From positions 1-64,000 of the forward strand of contig SMOI01000045.1 of assembly GCA_008000375.1 (NCBI GenBank): 64,000 nucleotides of DNA, read 5' to 3'. Shown here piece by piece: positions 20,172 through 31,972 of this stretch. How positions within the stretch are numbered: the first letter of the stretch is position 1; each line of letters opens with the position of its first letter. The notes under the pieces are model-generated. The model ran no database searches. It was not told the DNA's origin and was given only the letters and a program-made list of their open reading frames with translations. A program made the translations under genes and the position numbers. This stretch comes from Poteriospumella lacustris (Eukaryota > Sar > Chrysophyceae > Chromulinales > Dinobryaceae).

Positions 20172-22673
20172 TCAACAATTGCGCAGCAAATCCTCGAACT
20201 TTTGCCGAGCTTCTTCTTCACAACGAGCTTGCCGCTCTGCCGATTCTGCCAGCAGATAATCGGACAGATACGCGATGGGATCAGCAACGTCGTTACGAAT
20301 GGCGGCGATCATTCCGCTTCCCAGCACTGGGAGCACCGTATTGGTGAGGAAGTCATTCATAGCCTGCAGGCCTTTCATTTTGTTGGTATCGACGGTTGGC
20401 TTCGTGCTTGGCGCGACTGGGACAGAAGGCGCCGAGGGTTCGGGGGCTGGGGCGGTGTTCTCATCGATAGAAGTGGTCAAAGCGCCAACGGCTGATGACA
20501 CGGGACGACTGGCGCCAGTGGTTGTCGCAGGCTCGATAGCGGTACGGGCAGCAGCCACTTCCAAAACGGCGGAACGCGACCAACCCAAGGCGTCTTCCTT
20601 CGACGAGACAACTTCGACCGCGACTTCCTCCGCACGTCCCGTGTTGGTAGCAGCGCCACCCGTGGTCATATCACGCTGTACCAACGAAACAGCAGTTGGA
20701 AACGCCTCCAAAATGCCTTTCACAGCGATATGAACTTGCTTTGGAGCTATAGAATCGGCTTCGGCGGATCCTTTGCTCTCTTCCACAGCTCCGTCACCAG
20801 CGCCGTCACTGACCACATTGTCTGGATTCGGGAAATCGATCGATGGCCAAAGATCATTCGCGGGGGACGGTGAAGGTGGCGGGGGCGTATACGTCGTCAA
20901 TGTCGACGAATACGACGCCAGCGTAGACTCCAATGCCTTGACCGCCGCTTGTGCCTCCTTGTTCTTCGCAAAGCCGGCACCAAAAGATTCTTGTAACTGT
21001 TGAACCAGCGCCTTGTCGTCACACTGCAGCTCTACGAGCACATCGACGGGAGGCGTTGCACCGTCGCTGGTGCCCAAGTATTCCTGCAAGGGACGCAGCC
21101 CTTCGTTGTCCCAAACATCGAGCACAAACCCCCGACGTAAGCACGTGACATCGCGAGAGACATACCATCGCAGGCATTGTCGTTGTAACTCCGCATTGAC
21201 CGCCGCCGCCACCACGGCAGCTGTAACTTGCGCCGCATCAACGACACCGTCCGCACTGACGATCGTCTTTGGCGCCGCGTTCTTGTCTTTGCTCGGCTTT
21301 GCACCTTCAGCCAGCTTCGCATCGATCGCTGCGATGATGGATACCCGCAACTGGGCCATCAGCTCTTCATCACTGGGTGGAAGGGGTTCACTCGGCACCG
21401 CGTCATCACCAAGAACAGCTGTCTTCCCTGACACAACCGGCGGGAGGAAGAGCACGTACTGAACCGCAGTAAAGGCATCCACATACTGTATCTGCAGTCT
21501 GTGAGAGCAGTAGCAAAACACAGGTTGTACAGGTTACGATTCGCCTGAAGAAGAAAGATAAGATTTAGATTGCCCACGTACCTGTCAGCGATAGTCTTCG
21601 CGTGTTCGGTCTTTCCCGTCTTCGGTGGACCTGCGACAGCCAATTTCACCGGTCGTAGCCCCTTCGATGCCACGAATTCATTCCAAATGCTGTTCCATTG
21701 ACCCTCCATGTTGCTTTCCTTATCGAAATTGTGCTTCGAACCTAATAACGTGGGAATAAACGCGGCAACGTTCGCCGCATATTTGCCCTTGTCGAGCAAG
21801 GCCACCACTGCCACCGTATTGTCCTCCACCACCGCGGGGGAAGCTTCGGGATTCACCAATTTGTTGCATGCAATCAAAATGTCCAACAATGGGCGAGGAT
21901 TGCAATCAAACGCGGGGATCAGAGATGAAAAGGACATGGGCTCCAGGACGATGTCGCGAAGCAAACGCAACAAACGGTCGTAGTGAATATGACCGAGAAT
22001 CGTCGAATTGGAAGCCGACGATGACGATGGCGGCGATGGCAAGGCGAACTTGTTGCTCCAAATCTCCCTGTATCGTCAAATGATGTTGGTTAACAGTTTG
22101 ACAAACAGAACAGGCACTGTCGTCGTAACTTACATAAAGACTTCTTCGAAGTCATACCCCTTGCCTCCATACACCAATCCAAGGTACATAACTTTCAAGG
22201 AAATCACGCCACTTCGAGCAACGTCATACAGTGTGTTCTCCAATGAATATTTTTCCAAGGCACCTGCGACCGGATTTCGACGACGAAACCCACCCGTAAT
22301 ATTGTTGGCAAACATCGTCGGAAGCGTATTGGACCACGTTTGCAAGTCCGAAACAACAAGCAAGCGTACGTTTTCAGAAACGGGATAGCTCCGATGGACG
22401 ACCTATCACGTCAACATGCTGGTCAGAAAAATGTTCTGAATCAACATAGCACAAATGCAAACTCACATCCAAAATATGGTTTAGCAAGTCGACATGGCCA
22501 ATGTCCACGATAAATGTGGCATTTTCTTCTCGGTCAACAGCTCCTGCGAATAACTGAGGCGCTAATTTGAGAGGAACAAAAGTAGTTTGCAAGCCAATAT
22601 CATTCAATCCCAAAACATAGTCCACATAAGGACGTTTGGCTTCCACCACATAGACATTCTGAGCTTGGTTCAT
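20172..22673 (-). CDS. AK7: Adenylate kinase 7-like protein with Dpy-30 tail
   Basis: Four exons join in frame: 22673-22467, 22402-22134, 22067-21582 and 21498-20172, giving 762 aa (human AK7 is about 720). An N-terminal region of about 290 residues, at the place of the SDR-like half of AK7, precedes a P-loop GPPKTGKT at residues 305-312. An adenylate-kinase-like core follows (RGFVLDVWD, then DVLVELQCDDKAL), then an Ala/Pro-rich linker. A Dpy-30-type helix pair lies at about 700-740 (DFLTNTVLPVLGSGM and DPIAYLSDYLL). AK7 acts in motile cilia. The usual D-G-F-P-R nucleotide motif is altered, so activity is doubtful. An ATG 42 bp upstream (22715) is an alternative start. Confidence 0.82.
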
Positions 22674-23287
22674 GGTTGCGCACGAGAAACTCAAAAATAC
22701 ATGTGCGCTGTCCACTCCTGAAATCGAGCCAAACTATGAAGATGAATCAATTGTCCACTATTCGACAGTCATTTCACACGATCTGCAATGCCATGCGAGT
22801 GATCGATCGATCACCGCTGATGGCAAAAGGAAACGGTTCGTTTCCCCGCATAGAGTCCTAGAATATCCCAATCCAGACCAAACGGCGGGCGCACAGCGCA
22901 TAGGACCTACTAGTAGTACACAGCAGTACACACGCATGGAAGATACACCGTACATTGTGGAGTTACCCTATGCACAACAAAGTTGCGGATGATCACAATT
23001 TAGAGGGAAGTTACTCAGTGTTGGTGTTGTGGTCGCTGAAAGCCCGATCGATGGGTCGATCGATCACACAACAGATGAAACAACAATGAGTCTCACACAC
23101 AACACTATGAGAGGGGATGCCGCGAGGGAGAAATCTTGGGAACATACTCGTTGAAGGAAAACAAAAAGAAGAAACAAGCAAACGCCTGCATCAGACGAGC
23201 TCTGTCCTTGGTCTATGACGTGGGTGACACAGCTACCGACGAGAGAGACTCGAACTACTTACCTGCTGCGGTGGGGGGAGGGCATGT
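22674..23287. other. Intergenic region upstream of AK7-like gene
   Basis: 614 bp between two minus-strand genes, so it carries the AK7-like promoter and the end of the CEP95-like gene. It contains two clusters of overlapping CGATCGAT palindromes, near 22800-22815 and 23045-23066, which could be sites for dimeric DNA-binding proteins. No gene was recognised. Confidence 0.45.
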
Positions 23288-25911
23288 CTAATAGACCAGG
23301 CGAGACCCCTTGCGATTGTTCGGAGAGGTCAGGACGGCAGAGGCACCACCGCGCTTGGCACCAGCGCTGCGCTGTGGTGACGACACATGCAGGTCTTCCC
23401 ACGCAGTCGTAGCCGTCGCAGGGGCACTGGGACTTTTTCCAAAGGCAGCTTCCATTAAACGCAACTCCTGGCGACGACGCTCAGCAGTAGTGGCACTGTG
23501 GGGAGCGGATTTCACACTACGGCGCAACCGTTTCGGTTGCCCATGAGCAGAATGGCTGCTGCTGGCACTGCCAATGGACGACGCGGAGATGTTGCTGATA
23601 TTCAAGGCCGCTTCACCCGATGATGCCCGTTGAGCGGATCGTAACCGTGTCGCTGAGGTGGGTGTGGCTGGTGTAGTCGTATCACGTGCGGATTTCTTAT
23701 GCTTCCGCAAGGACGACTTGTCGGACGAATGCTTCACCACCTTCAACCCGTACACACTGCCCGGCACCGCTGTCTTGGGAGGTGCCAAGATCGGATGACT
23801 CTTGAATGGCTTCAAAGGCGACGTAGGAGGCAGGTTCGTACGGGAGTTCAACAATTCCACCGTTTCCTGTACTCGGCGTTCGATCGCCGATCCACTGGCA
23901 GCTGCCGTTCCCGCGACAGAATACTGACGCAGGTTATTCGACCACTTTTCAGCACCAAGCATCGACAACAAGTCTTGATAGCTTTCTCGACGCCACATCA
24001 TCTACAAAACAAAAGGGCACAAACAGCAGTTTTTTCTTGTCATTCATTCCCAGTTTCGCAATAACGAAAGCAAACGGGTGGTAGTGGTGACGTACCATTC
24101 GATCACGTTGCTGCTGCACCGTCGCACGCTCTTTGTCCATCAATTGGCGCTGCTGATCCCCGATGCGATGAATCACCCCTTCCAACAGCTCGCTATACAA
24201 ACGCACACAGCGCCACACGGCAGATTAGTAAGTCTGAATGCGTCAGGTAGAGGGGGGTTGAGAGGGATGTCACGTACTTGCTGGTAGGAGGATTGGCCTC
24301 CAAGACGTTCTTCTCTTGCTCCTGCAGCATTTCGACGCGTTCACGGAACAAACGTTCCATGTTCTCGACATGGTTTTGAACATAATCACGTGCATGCTCT
24401 TGACGATGACGCATGAGCTTCTCTTCGTCGATCTTCAATTTGATTTCCTCGCGGTACAAGCTGGCATACACCTCACGCAACAACACAATCTCTTCGTTCA
24501 TTCGCGACAACTGGTACGATCGATCTTGCAACACCAAATCATCCACAGATTTGCGCTGTTTGGCTTCCAATGCCTTCGAGCGACGACGAGCATTGTCCTG
24601 CATACTCTTCGATTGTTTGATGAATTGCAACGTTTTACGTCGGCGGGTGGCACGATGCTGGCGCAACTCCAAATCCAACTGCTGGTCAACTTTGCGCAAT
24701 GACTTTTGTACGTACGAATCCAAGAGCGATTGCGTCAGCGTATTGCTAGATGGTGGCAAAGAGCCACTCAAGGTCGTGGCAGTGGGGCCATAATCACTCT
24801 GTCCAGCGACATGACTTCCAGCGTTCTCTTGCTGCTGCTGTTGCTGCTGTTGGTAGCGCTGTTGATAGTAGTGAGACGCTTCTGGCTCCAAATTGGATCT
24901 CTTCGGTGATATCAATTGACCAAAGTCGCCATCGTCATCATTGTTGTTGTGGTTGTTGTCGAGAAAGGAATCCTTGGTCTATAACACGACAAACGATGAG
25001 AGGCGACAATACCGACGACGGTATACTGTGGCATACAGGGTCACTTACCGAGATAGAGTCTCCACCACGAGCACGGTGCTTTTCAGCGCCTTCTTCATGA
25101 GATTCAATGGTGCTCAAAGATTGTTGGCTGCTACAGAAAACAGATCATATCGTAGGAAATGTTAGGCATCCAGCAAGGCAGCCAACAGACGATAGCGAGC
25201 GAGGGCGGTGAGGTACCTGGTTGTCAGAGTCACAATTCGTTTGAAAATATAGACCAAGTTGGACAAGGCTCGTAAATCTCCTTCCACAATCGATTTTCCG
25301 CTGATATGCGTCAATGGGATGTTGATCTGGTCGCTCAAGTTGTCGATCACCAGTTGTGCGTTGTTTTCATAATGCTTTCGGGTGGTCGGGTTGCGCTCGA
25401 TGTCTTCGATACGAGTATGATAAAGTGCTTCAAAGACGGCAACAACCATGGAAGGAGCGACACGAACTAACTCTTCTTTGGACGTAATCTTTTTGCGTTC
25501 GATGCCAACATCAGCCAGAAGCTTGTTGGTACTGGCGATGAGGCGAGAAATTTCCTCCTCATGAGAGCCCTCAAATTCATCGATTGAGTCGTTGAAGTCT
25601 GGATGATTGGTGTATTCGTGGTTTCCACCCTGCAAAGGCTCGTGGTCAACGTCTTCCTCGTCGTCTTCGTCCTCCTCTTCGTCACCATCTTCTTGGTCAT
25701 CCTCTTCCTCATCCTCCTCTTCGCTTTGGTCCTCGTCATATGACGCATCCTCATCGTTGTTTTCGCGATCTACTGCCTCATCTTCTGGATACTTTTCATA
25801 ACTGGTGCTTTCATCGTCGTGGAATTCTTCCCAAGCACTTTCGTCTTCTTCATGGTCGTGGACATCATGCTGAAAACGACGCTCCTCGTGATCCTCGTCG
25901 TGTGGATCCAT
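23288..25911 (-). CDS. CEP95: CEP95-like centrosomal / basal-body protein
   Basis: Five exons join in frame: 25911-25217, 25130-25049, 24978-24278, 24192-24096 and 24001-23288, giving 762 aa. The N-terminus (about 1-95) is an extremely acidic Glu/Asp tract. A calponin-homology-like module follows at about 115-232 with the CEP95 signature IPLTHISGKSIVEGDLRAL; human CEP95 has a very similar L-x-H-I-x-G-x-x-I-V-x-G-D stretch. A long charged coiled coil covers roughly 345-520, preceded by a poly-Gln run, and the C-terminus is basic and Ser-rich. CEP95 localises to centrosomes, so a basal-body role is inferred. It lies in tandem with the AK7-like gene. Confidence 0.75.
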
Positions 25912-26489
25912 ATTGTGTGATCGATTGCCTTCTCAAACAGTAGATTTTCGATCAGAATCTAAGCACAATCAGCGAACAACCAAAATGTTAGGGCCTACGT
26001 AACCTCGTGGATGTTAGTTATCGCCAAAATAAATAGATTGGCCTCCTCGCCAGGTCCAACTGGCAAAAGTGACCGTTTCCCTTCTTTTGAGAAACACGGT
26101 TTTCTCGTAAATCGAAAAAGAGTGCTTTTTCCCTGTGGAAACTTGAGTTCACCGCATCCGTTTCGTTTTGTTTCGATGCGCAGGGACTGGTGTGACGTGA
26201 GACAAGAATACTCAAAGCGATAAGTTGTTTACAACCAAGCGATTAGATCAGAGAAGAAGGCGGCTGCAATGTGCAGAGTAAATGAAAAAAAGAATTTATA
26301 GAAATGAAGGTGCTGTGGAAGACATAAATCACCAAGTAGCCTGCGGTTAAAAATATACACGACGCAACGACGATCGCATTCTCACGACGACTTTCTTCAC
26401 GTCGTGATGTGAAAGTTTTGAAGAAAGTGGAAGTGAAACGAATTTCCAATAGGTAACATATGGTTCAGGGGAAGTGAAAGATCGACATT
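25912..26489. other. Intergenic region
   Basis: 578 bp between the CEP95-like start and the globin stop codon, both minus strand. It must hold the CEP95-like promoter. A stretch at 26090-26215 is open on both strands but resembles no family. Nothing else was recognised. Confidence 0.5.
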
Positions 26490-27035
26490 TTACACCTCGG
26501 CAGCGGCCTTGGTGATCATTTCCATGTGATGCATGCCTTTGATGATGATGTCGGCAATATACTTATACATTTGAGTCCATGCTTGTTCGACTGAAGGAGT
26601 AAGTTTAGGACCTAAAGCCTCGCGAAGTGTGTAGATGAGTTCCTCTCCCAAAATATCGAAATGCTGTTGAGTGATATCGAAACCTTCATGCTTCAAGCCC
26701 AGGTATTCCAGTGTTCCATCTAGTGAATCAGGATCTTTCAACAAGCTTACAGCAGTTCCCACGATGTTCATAACAATACGACAATGATGCTTGAACTCCT
26801 TGCTTTCTTCCCAATTTGACAAATCTCGAAACTCTGAGAACTGACTGAAGGTCTCCGGCGCCCTGATGAAAAGACGCTTGAACAAAATGATTCCTGCTCT
26901 TTCCGCTCCAAACGCCTTCACCTCACTCCAAGAATCAACAATGCCTTTGACATCCTTGCTTCCCAGCCCAATACGCTCTTTCAGCATCAATTCTTCCTTG
27001 TTGGGACCCATGAAACTAGCTAGACCGCCACCCAT
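26490..27035 (-). CDS. Globin (neuroglobin/cytoglobin-type 3/3 fold), possibly N-myristoylated
   Basis: Single-exon, 181 aa. Globin landmarks are in order: the A/B helices (VDSWSEVKAF), CD1 Phe at F66 in FSQFSEF, distal His E7 at H84 in FKHHCRIVM, and proximal His F8 at H116 in LGLKHEGFDI. The G/H helices end with AWTQMYKYIADIIIKG. The N-terminal MGGGLASF fits an N-myristoylation consensus, which would tether the haem protein to membranes (inference). Roles could include O2 or NO chemistry or sensing. The divergent neighbour is the Yae1-domain gene, 417 bp away. Confidence 0.88.
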   Translation of the reverse strand: MGGGLASFMGPNKEELMLKERIGLGSKDVKGIVDSWSEVKAFGAERAGIILFKRLFIRAPETFSQFSEFRDLSNWEESKEFKHHCRIVMNIVGTAVSLLKDPDSLDGTLEYLGLKHEGFDITQQHFDILGEELIYTLREALGPKLTPSVEQAWTQMYKYIADIIIKGMHHMEMITKAAAEV

Positions 27036-27452
27036 TTTCCTCTTCTAATAAAACCAAGAAATAAGCGGAAAATAAAGCTTATTGAAGTCGATTGTAAACA
27101 ATGGACTGTATTTTATTTGTGAGAAACCACTGTGCGAACCATTTGGTTTCGCTTTGAGAAGAAGATGGAGTAGAAAGTGGGACTGCGAAGTGAGTGGAAG
27201 GTGCTCGAGGCAATTTCCGCGCCCAAGGAATAGCCTGGCCGTTTCATTTTTCGGCCAACAGCACAGCAGCACAGCGGCTTGACGTCGTCATCGTGTCATC
27301 ATACCAACAAGATGGATGGCACTTGTTCCTTTATTTCTTGAAAAGTGATGTGAACAATATGCCATATGATGCACGTCCAATACCCTGTAGAGATTTATCA
27401 GAACTAAATATAAAGGTTGAGGTTGCATCTCTCTTTTCGCAAGTTGAATACA
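27036..27452. promoter_or_regulatory. Divergent promoter region (globin / Yae1-domain gene)
   Basis: 417 bp between opposite start codons, so both promoters must lie here. The centre, around 27200-27290, is GC-rich while the flanks are AT-rich. No named element was recognised. Confidence 0.5.
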
Positions 27453-27881
27453 ATGGACGACGCATCGTGGGAGGCCGTTGTCGATTTAGAGCGCCAAGAA
27501 TACGATCGGGGATATGCTGCCGGTTATCAAGATTCAATCACTTCCACTGAAGATGTTAGTGGATATTCCCAAGGTCTTTTGAAGGGATACGCTGTGGGGT
27601 TTGAAGCTGGCTTTATTGTGGCTGCTGCTTCAACTTTGCTGGATCAACCCGCCACTGGTAGGGAAACAGCGTTGACCGAACGAGGAAAACGGATCGCAGA
27701 GGAAACGAAATCCCGAGGACTGAAAGTGCCCAATCACAATGATGGGGAAACGGATTTCGATGAAGAAATTCAGTTTCTGCGATCCAAATACAAGCAATTG
27801 GGGAGCACCTATGGGCCATGTCCACCCAAACCCTCTGGCAGTGACCAGAAATCATCAGCACCTGCTACCCATGAATGGTAG
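27453..27881 (+). CDS. Yae1/LTO1-domain protein (deca-GX3 motif)
   Basis: Single-exon, 142 aa. The N-terminal half carries the spaced glycines of the deca-GX3 motif (RGYAAGYQDS, then GYSQGLLKGYAVGFEAGF), the signature of Yae1 and LTO1. In yeast and human cells these form an adaptor that helps load an Fe-S cluster onto the ribosome-recycling ATPase Rli1/ABCE1. The C-terminal half is charged and disordered and ends in HEW; adaptors of this pathway, LTO1 included, commonly end in a Trp that docks on the CIA targeting complex, so the terminal W is meaningful. Yae1 versus LTO1 was not resolved. Its 3' end faces DNAAF5, 117 bp away. Confidence 0.8.
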   Translation: MDDASWEAVVDLERQEYDRGYAAGYQDSITSTEDVSGYSQGLLKGYAVGFEAGFIVAAASTLLDQPATGRETALTERGKRIAEETKSRGLKVPNHNDGETDFDEEIQFLRSKYKQLGSTYGPCPPKPSGSDQKSSAPATHEW

Positions 27882-27998
27882 ATTGATTCACCTCTTTGTA
27901 TATAAAGTGTCGATTTTCAGTGCAGGAAAGTGTTGTAAATAATTCGCACACAGTTGAAATTTGTTGATTTCTTGTTAGTTTTTTTACACCGCACCGAA

Positions 27999-30900
27999 CT
28001 AAGACATCGACGATAGAATATCTGCATGATTCACCAAGCCGTTCATAAATTCAACAATTCGATCGGTAAGTTCTTCCTGACTTCTAGCCAATATAGTCAA
28101 ACTCTCCGTGCGTACCACTTGTTCAAAGTGGATGGGATGGAGCACGCAGATCATACGCAACGACGTATCCAACACATCAACAAACTGTTCCGTTACCTTT
28201 CGATCGACCAACAGCGGATGTGAAGGCGAAAGCTTGTCGAGTTCAATGACGCATTTCTGGAACAACGTTCGAATCAATGCTTCAAAGGTCAGGGATGTTT
28301 GTACTTGGAGCACCACTGTTGCGGCCGGTGACACCAATCGTTTCCAATCCTCCACTTCCTCTGCATTGGTGAAGACCAGTGGTAGGCTATGCAACAACGC
28401 ATCGGCCGCTGCCGCACGTACATCATCACTGGCATCGTCCAACGTGTGCAGCAAATGATACAGGTACATTTGTTGCGATCCTTTCACCGTGAGAAAATGC
28501 TGCCGATTGGAAAATCCATACGGAGCGGTTGCCGCATCCGCTGAATCCAATCGAGCAGCCACTTTGGACGCGGGCAATACCTTCGTAAGACCCGAAAAAT
28601 TTCGAATGGTCGACGAGATTTTGGCAAGGAGATGTACCACGGACAATCGGACGGACTCAATGGTCGCAGGAATCAACGACACGGCAGCGATATGTGAGGT
28701 TAATGCAGTGGCATGATGGATGAGAAGGCTGGGATGAACGATACCCGTGGAGAATCGATCCTCCACCACCTCGTCGTCTGCTGAAGAAGTCGCCTGTCCC
28801 AACAGCAGTTGCAACAACTCGATGCGTTGCACGTTCAAGGAAGGACTACGGCTCCATCGTGCTGACAAGCACATCACCTGCAACAGCTCGTCGACAACGT
28901 CTTGTTCACTGTGAATGGCCTTGAACGTAGTCGCCAAACGAGCATGCATCGCTTCTGAATGGAAAAGCGAAGACAATGATTCCTTGTCTTCATGCGCATT
29001 CGTGGTGGCGGCCAACATTGGTGCGAAAGAATTTCCAGCCGATACCGCATCAAGATCGAGGCTTAGAATGGGTTGAAGCAGCCTCATCAACATGGAAATC
29101 AACGCAGACGCAACGTTGTTTTCCAGATCGTTGGAAAGAACAGCACCATTCGATGCCCCAGTTTCACGAATAACCATACTTCCGCCCGTGGTGCTCGAAG
29201 ACTCTCCACTACCGCTACCGGAAAAAGACCGCAGCGATCGTACCGATTCACAGATGAAGGCCAACAGCATACGTACGGAACGCGTATCCTGCTGAATCAC
29301 ATATGCTGGATACTCCAAGAGACGCAGAATGACTTGATGCTCAGGCAGATGAATACTCCACGCTGCATCAACTTCATAGCGATTGATTTCTTCCGTTACG
29401 ATAAGCGATCCATGCACAAAGAACAATCGAGAAATGGACGCCACCGATGACAGGTTCACGGCGACAGGATCCGTTTCCAATTTTGCCAACAGCGTCAGCA
29501 CTTGCCATGCTTCTTGGCGGAGTTCTTTCGTCGACATTTGCAGCAGCAAATATCGAAAGATTTGACGAATGGTCACTTGTAACGAAGTAATTCTTCCCGT
29601 CGCCACGTAATAGGCTTCAATGGCTTGTTTGGACTTTCCTTGTAGTACCGACAACACGGTGCGTAGCACACGCATCGCCGCTGATTGTTGCTTCGTCGAG
29701 TCTTGACTGATCACAAACGGATCGGTCAATGTTTGCACCAATTCTTGGAAATGTGGCACGATGGTATTGGCTTTGGATCCCTCCAACAGGGCACTCAACA
29801 TTTCCATCGCGGTCACACGAGTATCCGCATCAATGCCAAAGGGTTGTACGTTGGGATCTCCTCGCAACCGTGGCAAAATGTAATATAAGTAGATCTCTGG
29901 CAGGATATAGCGGCCCAACAATTCGAAAACTTGTCCCAAGACAACTTGCAATTCCACGTCTTTGTCGTCCCGTGCGAATTTCAAGGCCTTCATCAGTTGC
30001 GGCAGCATCGCATGCATTTCCATCGTCGAATGCTCTTCACACAAGACAATGACCAGCTTCAACAAGTTGCCACTCTTCAAGCGGGTTGGTGCAATCCAAT
30101 TGGTCAACTCATTGACCAAGGCCAACGAGAAGCGCTTGGAATTGCCACGAACGTACATACGCATACCAATCCGTGGGCGTTCAGTGAATGGCTTGGGCAG
30201 GGGCTTGTCCAAGTTGATACGATCGTCCCCATCAATTCCGTATTGCCGCTTTTCAAGGATTTCTTCCGTATGTTCTTCTTCGTACTGTTTTCCACAGACC
30301 TGAAGGCATCGATATGCATTATCCGCAATGGTATCGAACTCATCGGTCATGAGGTCCAGTAAATACGGTAACAGACGCGTCTGGTGATCGTAACGATCAT
30401 CGATCACAGTCAACAAGGAGTTCAAGAACTCGACTAGTTTCTCACGCACTTGTGGTGACTTATCACCGACCAGTTCTGCCAAATAATTGATTTGCACATC
30501 GTCTTTGTAAAACGCAGCAATGGGCAGGATGTTCTCCTCACGAAATCCAACCAGATCTTGAATGGCATCCGTTCCCGAGCCTTTTCGTTTGGCACGATCA
30601 GGTACAACCATCACATAGTGCAAGGCAGCAACGGCAGCCGCACGAACTTTGGCATGTCGATGACGTAAGACTGGCAAAATCGCACGGCAAATGGCGATCG
30701 CATAGTATTTCAAACCCAACTCGTAATCGGGGATACAAGCCAATGTTTCGAATGCATGACAAGCAGCACCCTTCAGCTCTGGATATGGATCTCGCAACTG
30801 TAATTGCAAGTAGATAATGATTTCTTCGAAGTAAGGGTGCAAGATGGGATAGGCACCAAGGGCATGCACACGTTGAAGCAACGCCAACAGCGCATCACAC

Positions 30901-31598
30901 GCCAAAAAGCGAATTTCCTCGGACGGTTCCACAACAATCGTTGACTGACCAGACACGGCTCCAGCCTTATCTTGACGCTCCACCGCTTTGCCTCTTTTGT
31001 AAGCATTGTGAGCTTCAGGGTCAAGAACAAACACTTTCATTTCGTCGTCGTAGCCCAAATTCGGTGGAATGCGTTGCATCAACGCTGGGAAGTAATAGGC
31101 CAAGACAGGGACAATGTCAACAGCTCGTTCGAAAAACGCCTTCGTCAATCGTTGAGCTAAATCACGACACTTTTCCACTGGATCAGCAAAGCGCTTGAAC
31201 ACTGGACGACATACGTCGTGAAACAACTCCGAATACTCTCGTTCAGTCAATTTGTGCTCGACGAACAGCAAGCGATGAAGGTTCTGGAGACCATTTTTGC
31301 GGACAACTTGATTTGAGTCACTAATCGCATTGATTTCCTTAGTGAGCTTGGGCTGTAATTCAGCTAGGGAAATAGCAACCGGTTCGACTGTCGTTGTTGC
31401 GGGAGCGCTATCCTCGCTGACATCCACAACAGCTGCTTTTTCTTTCTTAGCACCGTAGATTTTCAATGGATCATTGACTTCTGCTTTCTTCTTGGTTGAT
31501 TTCTTGGCCTTTTGAAGTTTTTCGAAGTCGGGGATCTTCTTCGGTGCCACTTCTTCGTTCATACTGGCCCAGATCGCGTCCAAGCTTGATTTGGACAT
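27999..31598 (-). CDS. DNAAF5: Dynein axonemal assembly factor 5 (HEAT-repeat protein)
   Basis: A single 3.6-kb exon encodes 1,199 aa from the ATG at 31598; an in-frame ATG at 31643 would add 15 residues. HEAT repeats run nearly throughout. The segments YPELKGAACHAFETLA, HAKVRAAAVAALHYVM and the block around RPRIGMRMYVRGNSKRF match my knowledge of HEATR2/DNAAF5, a cytoplasmic factor needed to preassemble axonemal dynein arms. The protein is longer than human DNAAF5 (about 855 aa) because of a charged N-terminal extension of about 100 residues and longer C-terminal HEAT loops. It supports a motile, dynein-driven flagellum. Confidence 0.85.
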   Translation of the reverse strand: MSKSSLDAIWASMNEEVAPKKIPDFEKLQKAKKSTKKKAEVNDPLKIYGAKKEKAAVVDVSEDSAPATTTVEPVAISLAELQPKLTKEINAISDSNQVVRKNGLQNLHRLLFVEHKLTEREYSELFHDVCRPVFKRFADPVEKCRDLAQRLTKAFFERAVDIVPVLAYYFPALMQRIPPNLGYDDEMKVFVLDPEAHNAYKRGKAVERQDKAGAVSGQSTIVVEPSEEIRFLACDALLALLQRVHALGAYPILHPYFEEIIIYLQLQLRDPYPELKGAACHAFETLACIPDYELGLKYYAIAICRAILPVLRHRHAKVRAAAVAALHYVMVVPDRAKRKGSGTDAIQDLVGFREENILPIAAFYKDDVQINYLAELVGDKSPQVREKLVEFLNSLLTVIDDRYDHQTRLLPYLLDLMTDEFDTIADNAYRCLQVCGKQYEEEHTEEILEKRQYGIDGDDRINLDKPLPKPFTERPRIGMRMYVRGNSKRFSLALVNELTNWIAPTRLKSGNLLKLVIVLCEEHSTMEMHAMLPQLMKALKFARDDKDVELQVVLGQVFELLGRYILPEIYLYYILPRLRGDPNVQPFGIDADTRVTAMEMLSALLEGSKANTIVPHFQELVQTLTDPFVISQDSTKQQSAAMRVLRTVLSVLQGKSKQAIEAYYVATGRITSLQVTIRQIFRYLLLQMSTKELRQEAWQVLTLLAKLETDPVAVNLSSVASISRLFFVHGSLIVTEEINRYEVDAAWSIHLPEHQVILRLLEYPAYVIQQDTRSVRMLLAFICESVRSLRSFSGSGSGESSSTTGGSMVIRETGASNGAVLSNDLENNVASALISMLMRLLQPILSLDLDAVSAGNSFAPMLAATTNAHEDKESLSSLFHSEAMHARLATTFKAIHSEQDVVDELLQVMCLSARWSRSPSLNVQRIELLQLLLGQATSSADDEVVEDRFSTGIVHPSLLIHHATALTSHIAAVSLIPATIESVRLSVVHLLAKISSTIRNFSGLTKVLPASKVAARLDSADAATAPYGFSNRQHFLTVKGSQQMYLYHLLHTLDDASDDVRAAAADALLHSLPLVFTNAEEVEDWKRLVSPAATVVLQVQTSLTFEALIRTLFQKCVIELDKLSPSHPLLVDRKVTEQFVDVLDTSLRMICVLHPIHFEQVVRTESLTILARSQEELTDRIVEFMNGLVNHADILSSMS

Positions 31599-31972
31599 GT
31601 TTGATGTTCCGCTTTGACCGCAACAAAGATGAACCCAATTCAAATAAAGAAGAAGTCACCCTCACGAGCCACCTCCAAGGTTTTTGAATAATTGCTTATC
31701 TCAAAATGTGATCTACACCATACATAATGTATCAATCTGGAATCCATCTTCTTTTCGAACCTTCTCTCGCTGCTGCTGTAAAACGGCAACGTGTGTTGAG
31801 ACAAAAGGAGGTTCTGTTCGCTCTGCGTTGGTCATCGCTCTGATCTCGATCGGGTGTCATCGGCATCTCGGCTTCTTTTCTTTGCTTGTTCTATCGATCG
31901 GGGGTGAACTGTTTTTCAGAGAGCATTCCCTTCCATTGGTTCTTCACGCTATCTCCGTTTGATAATTCAAAG
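31599..31972. promoter_or_regulatory. Divergent promoter region (DNAAF5 / SDHB)
   Basis: 374 bp between opposite start codons. It includes CGATCG-type sites around 31846-31853 and 31893-31902. No named motif was recognised. Confidence 0.5.
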
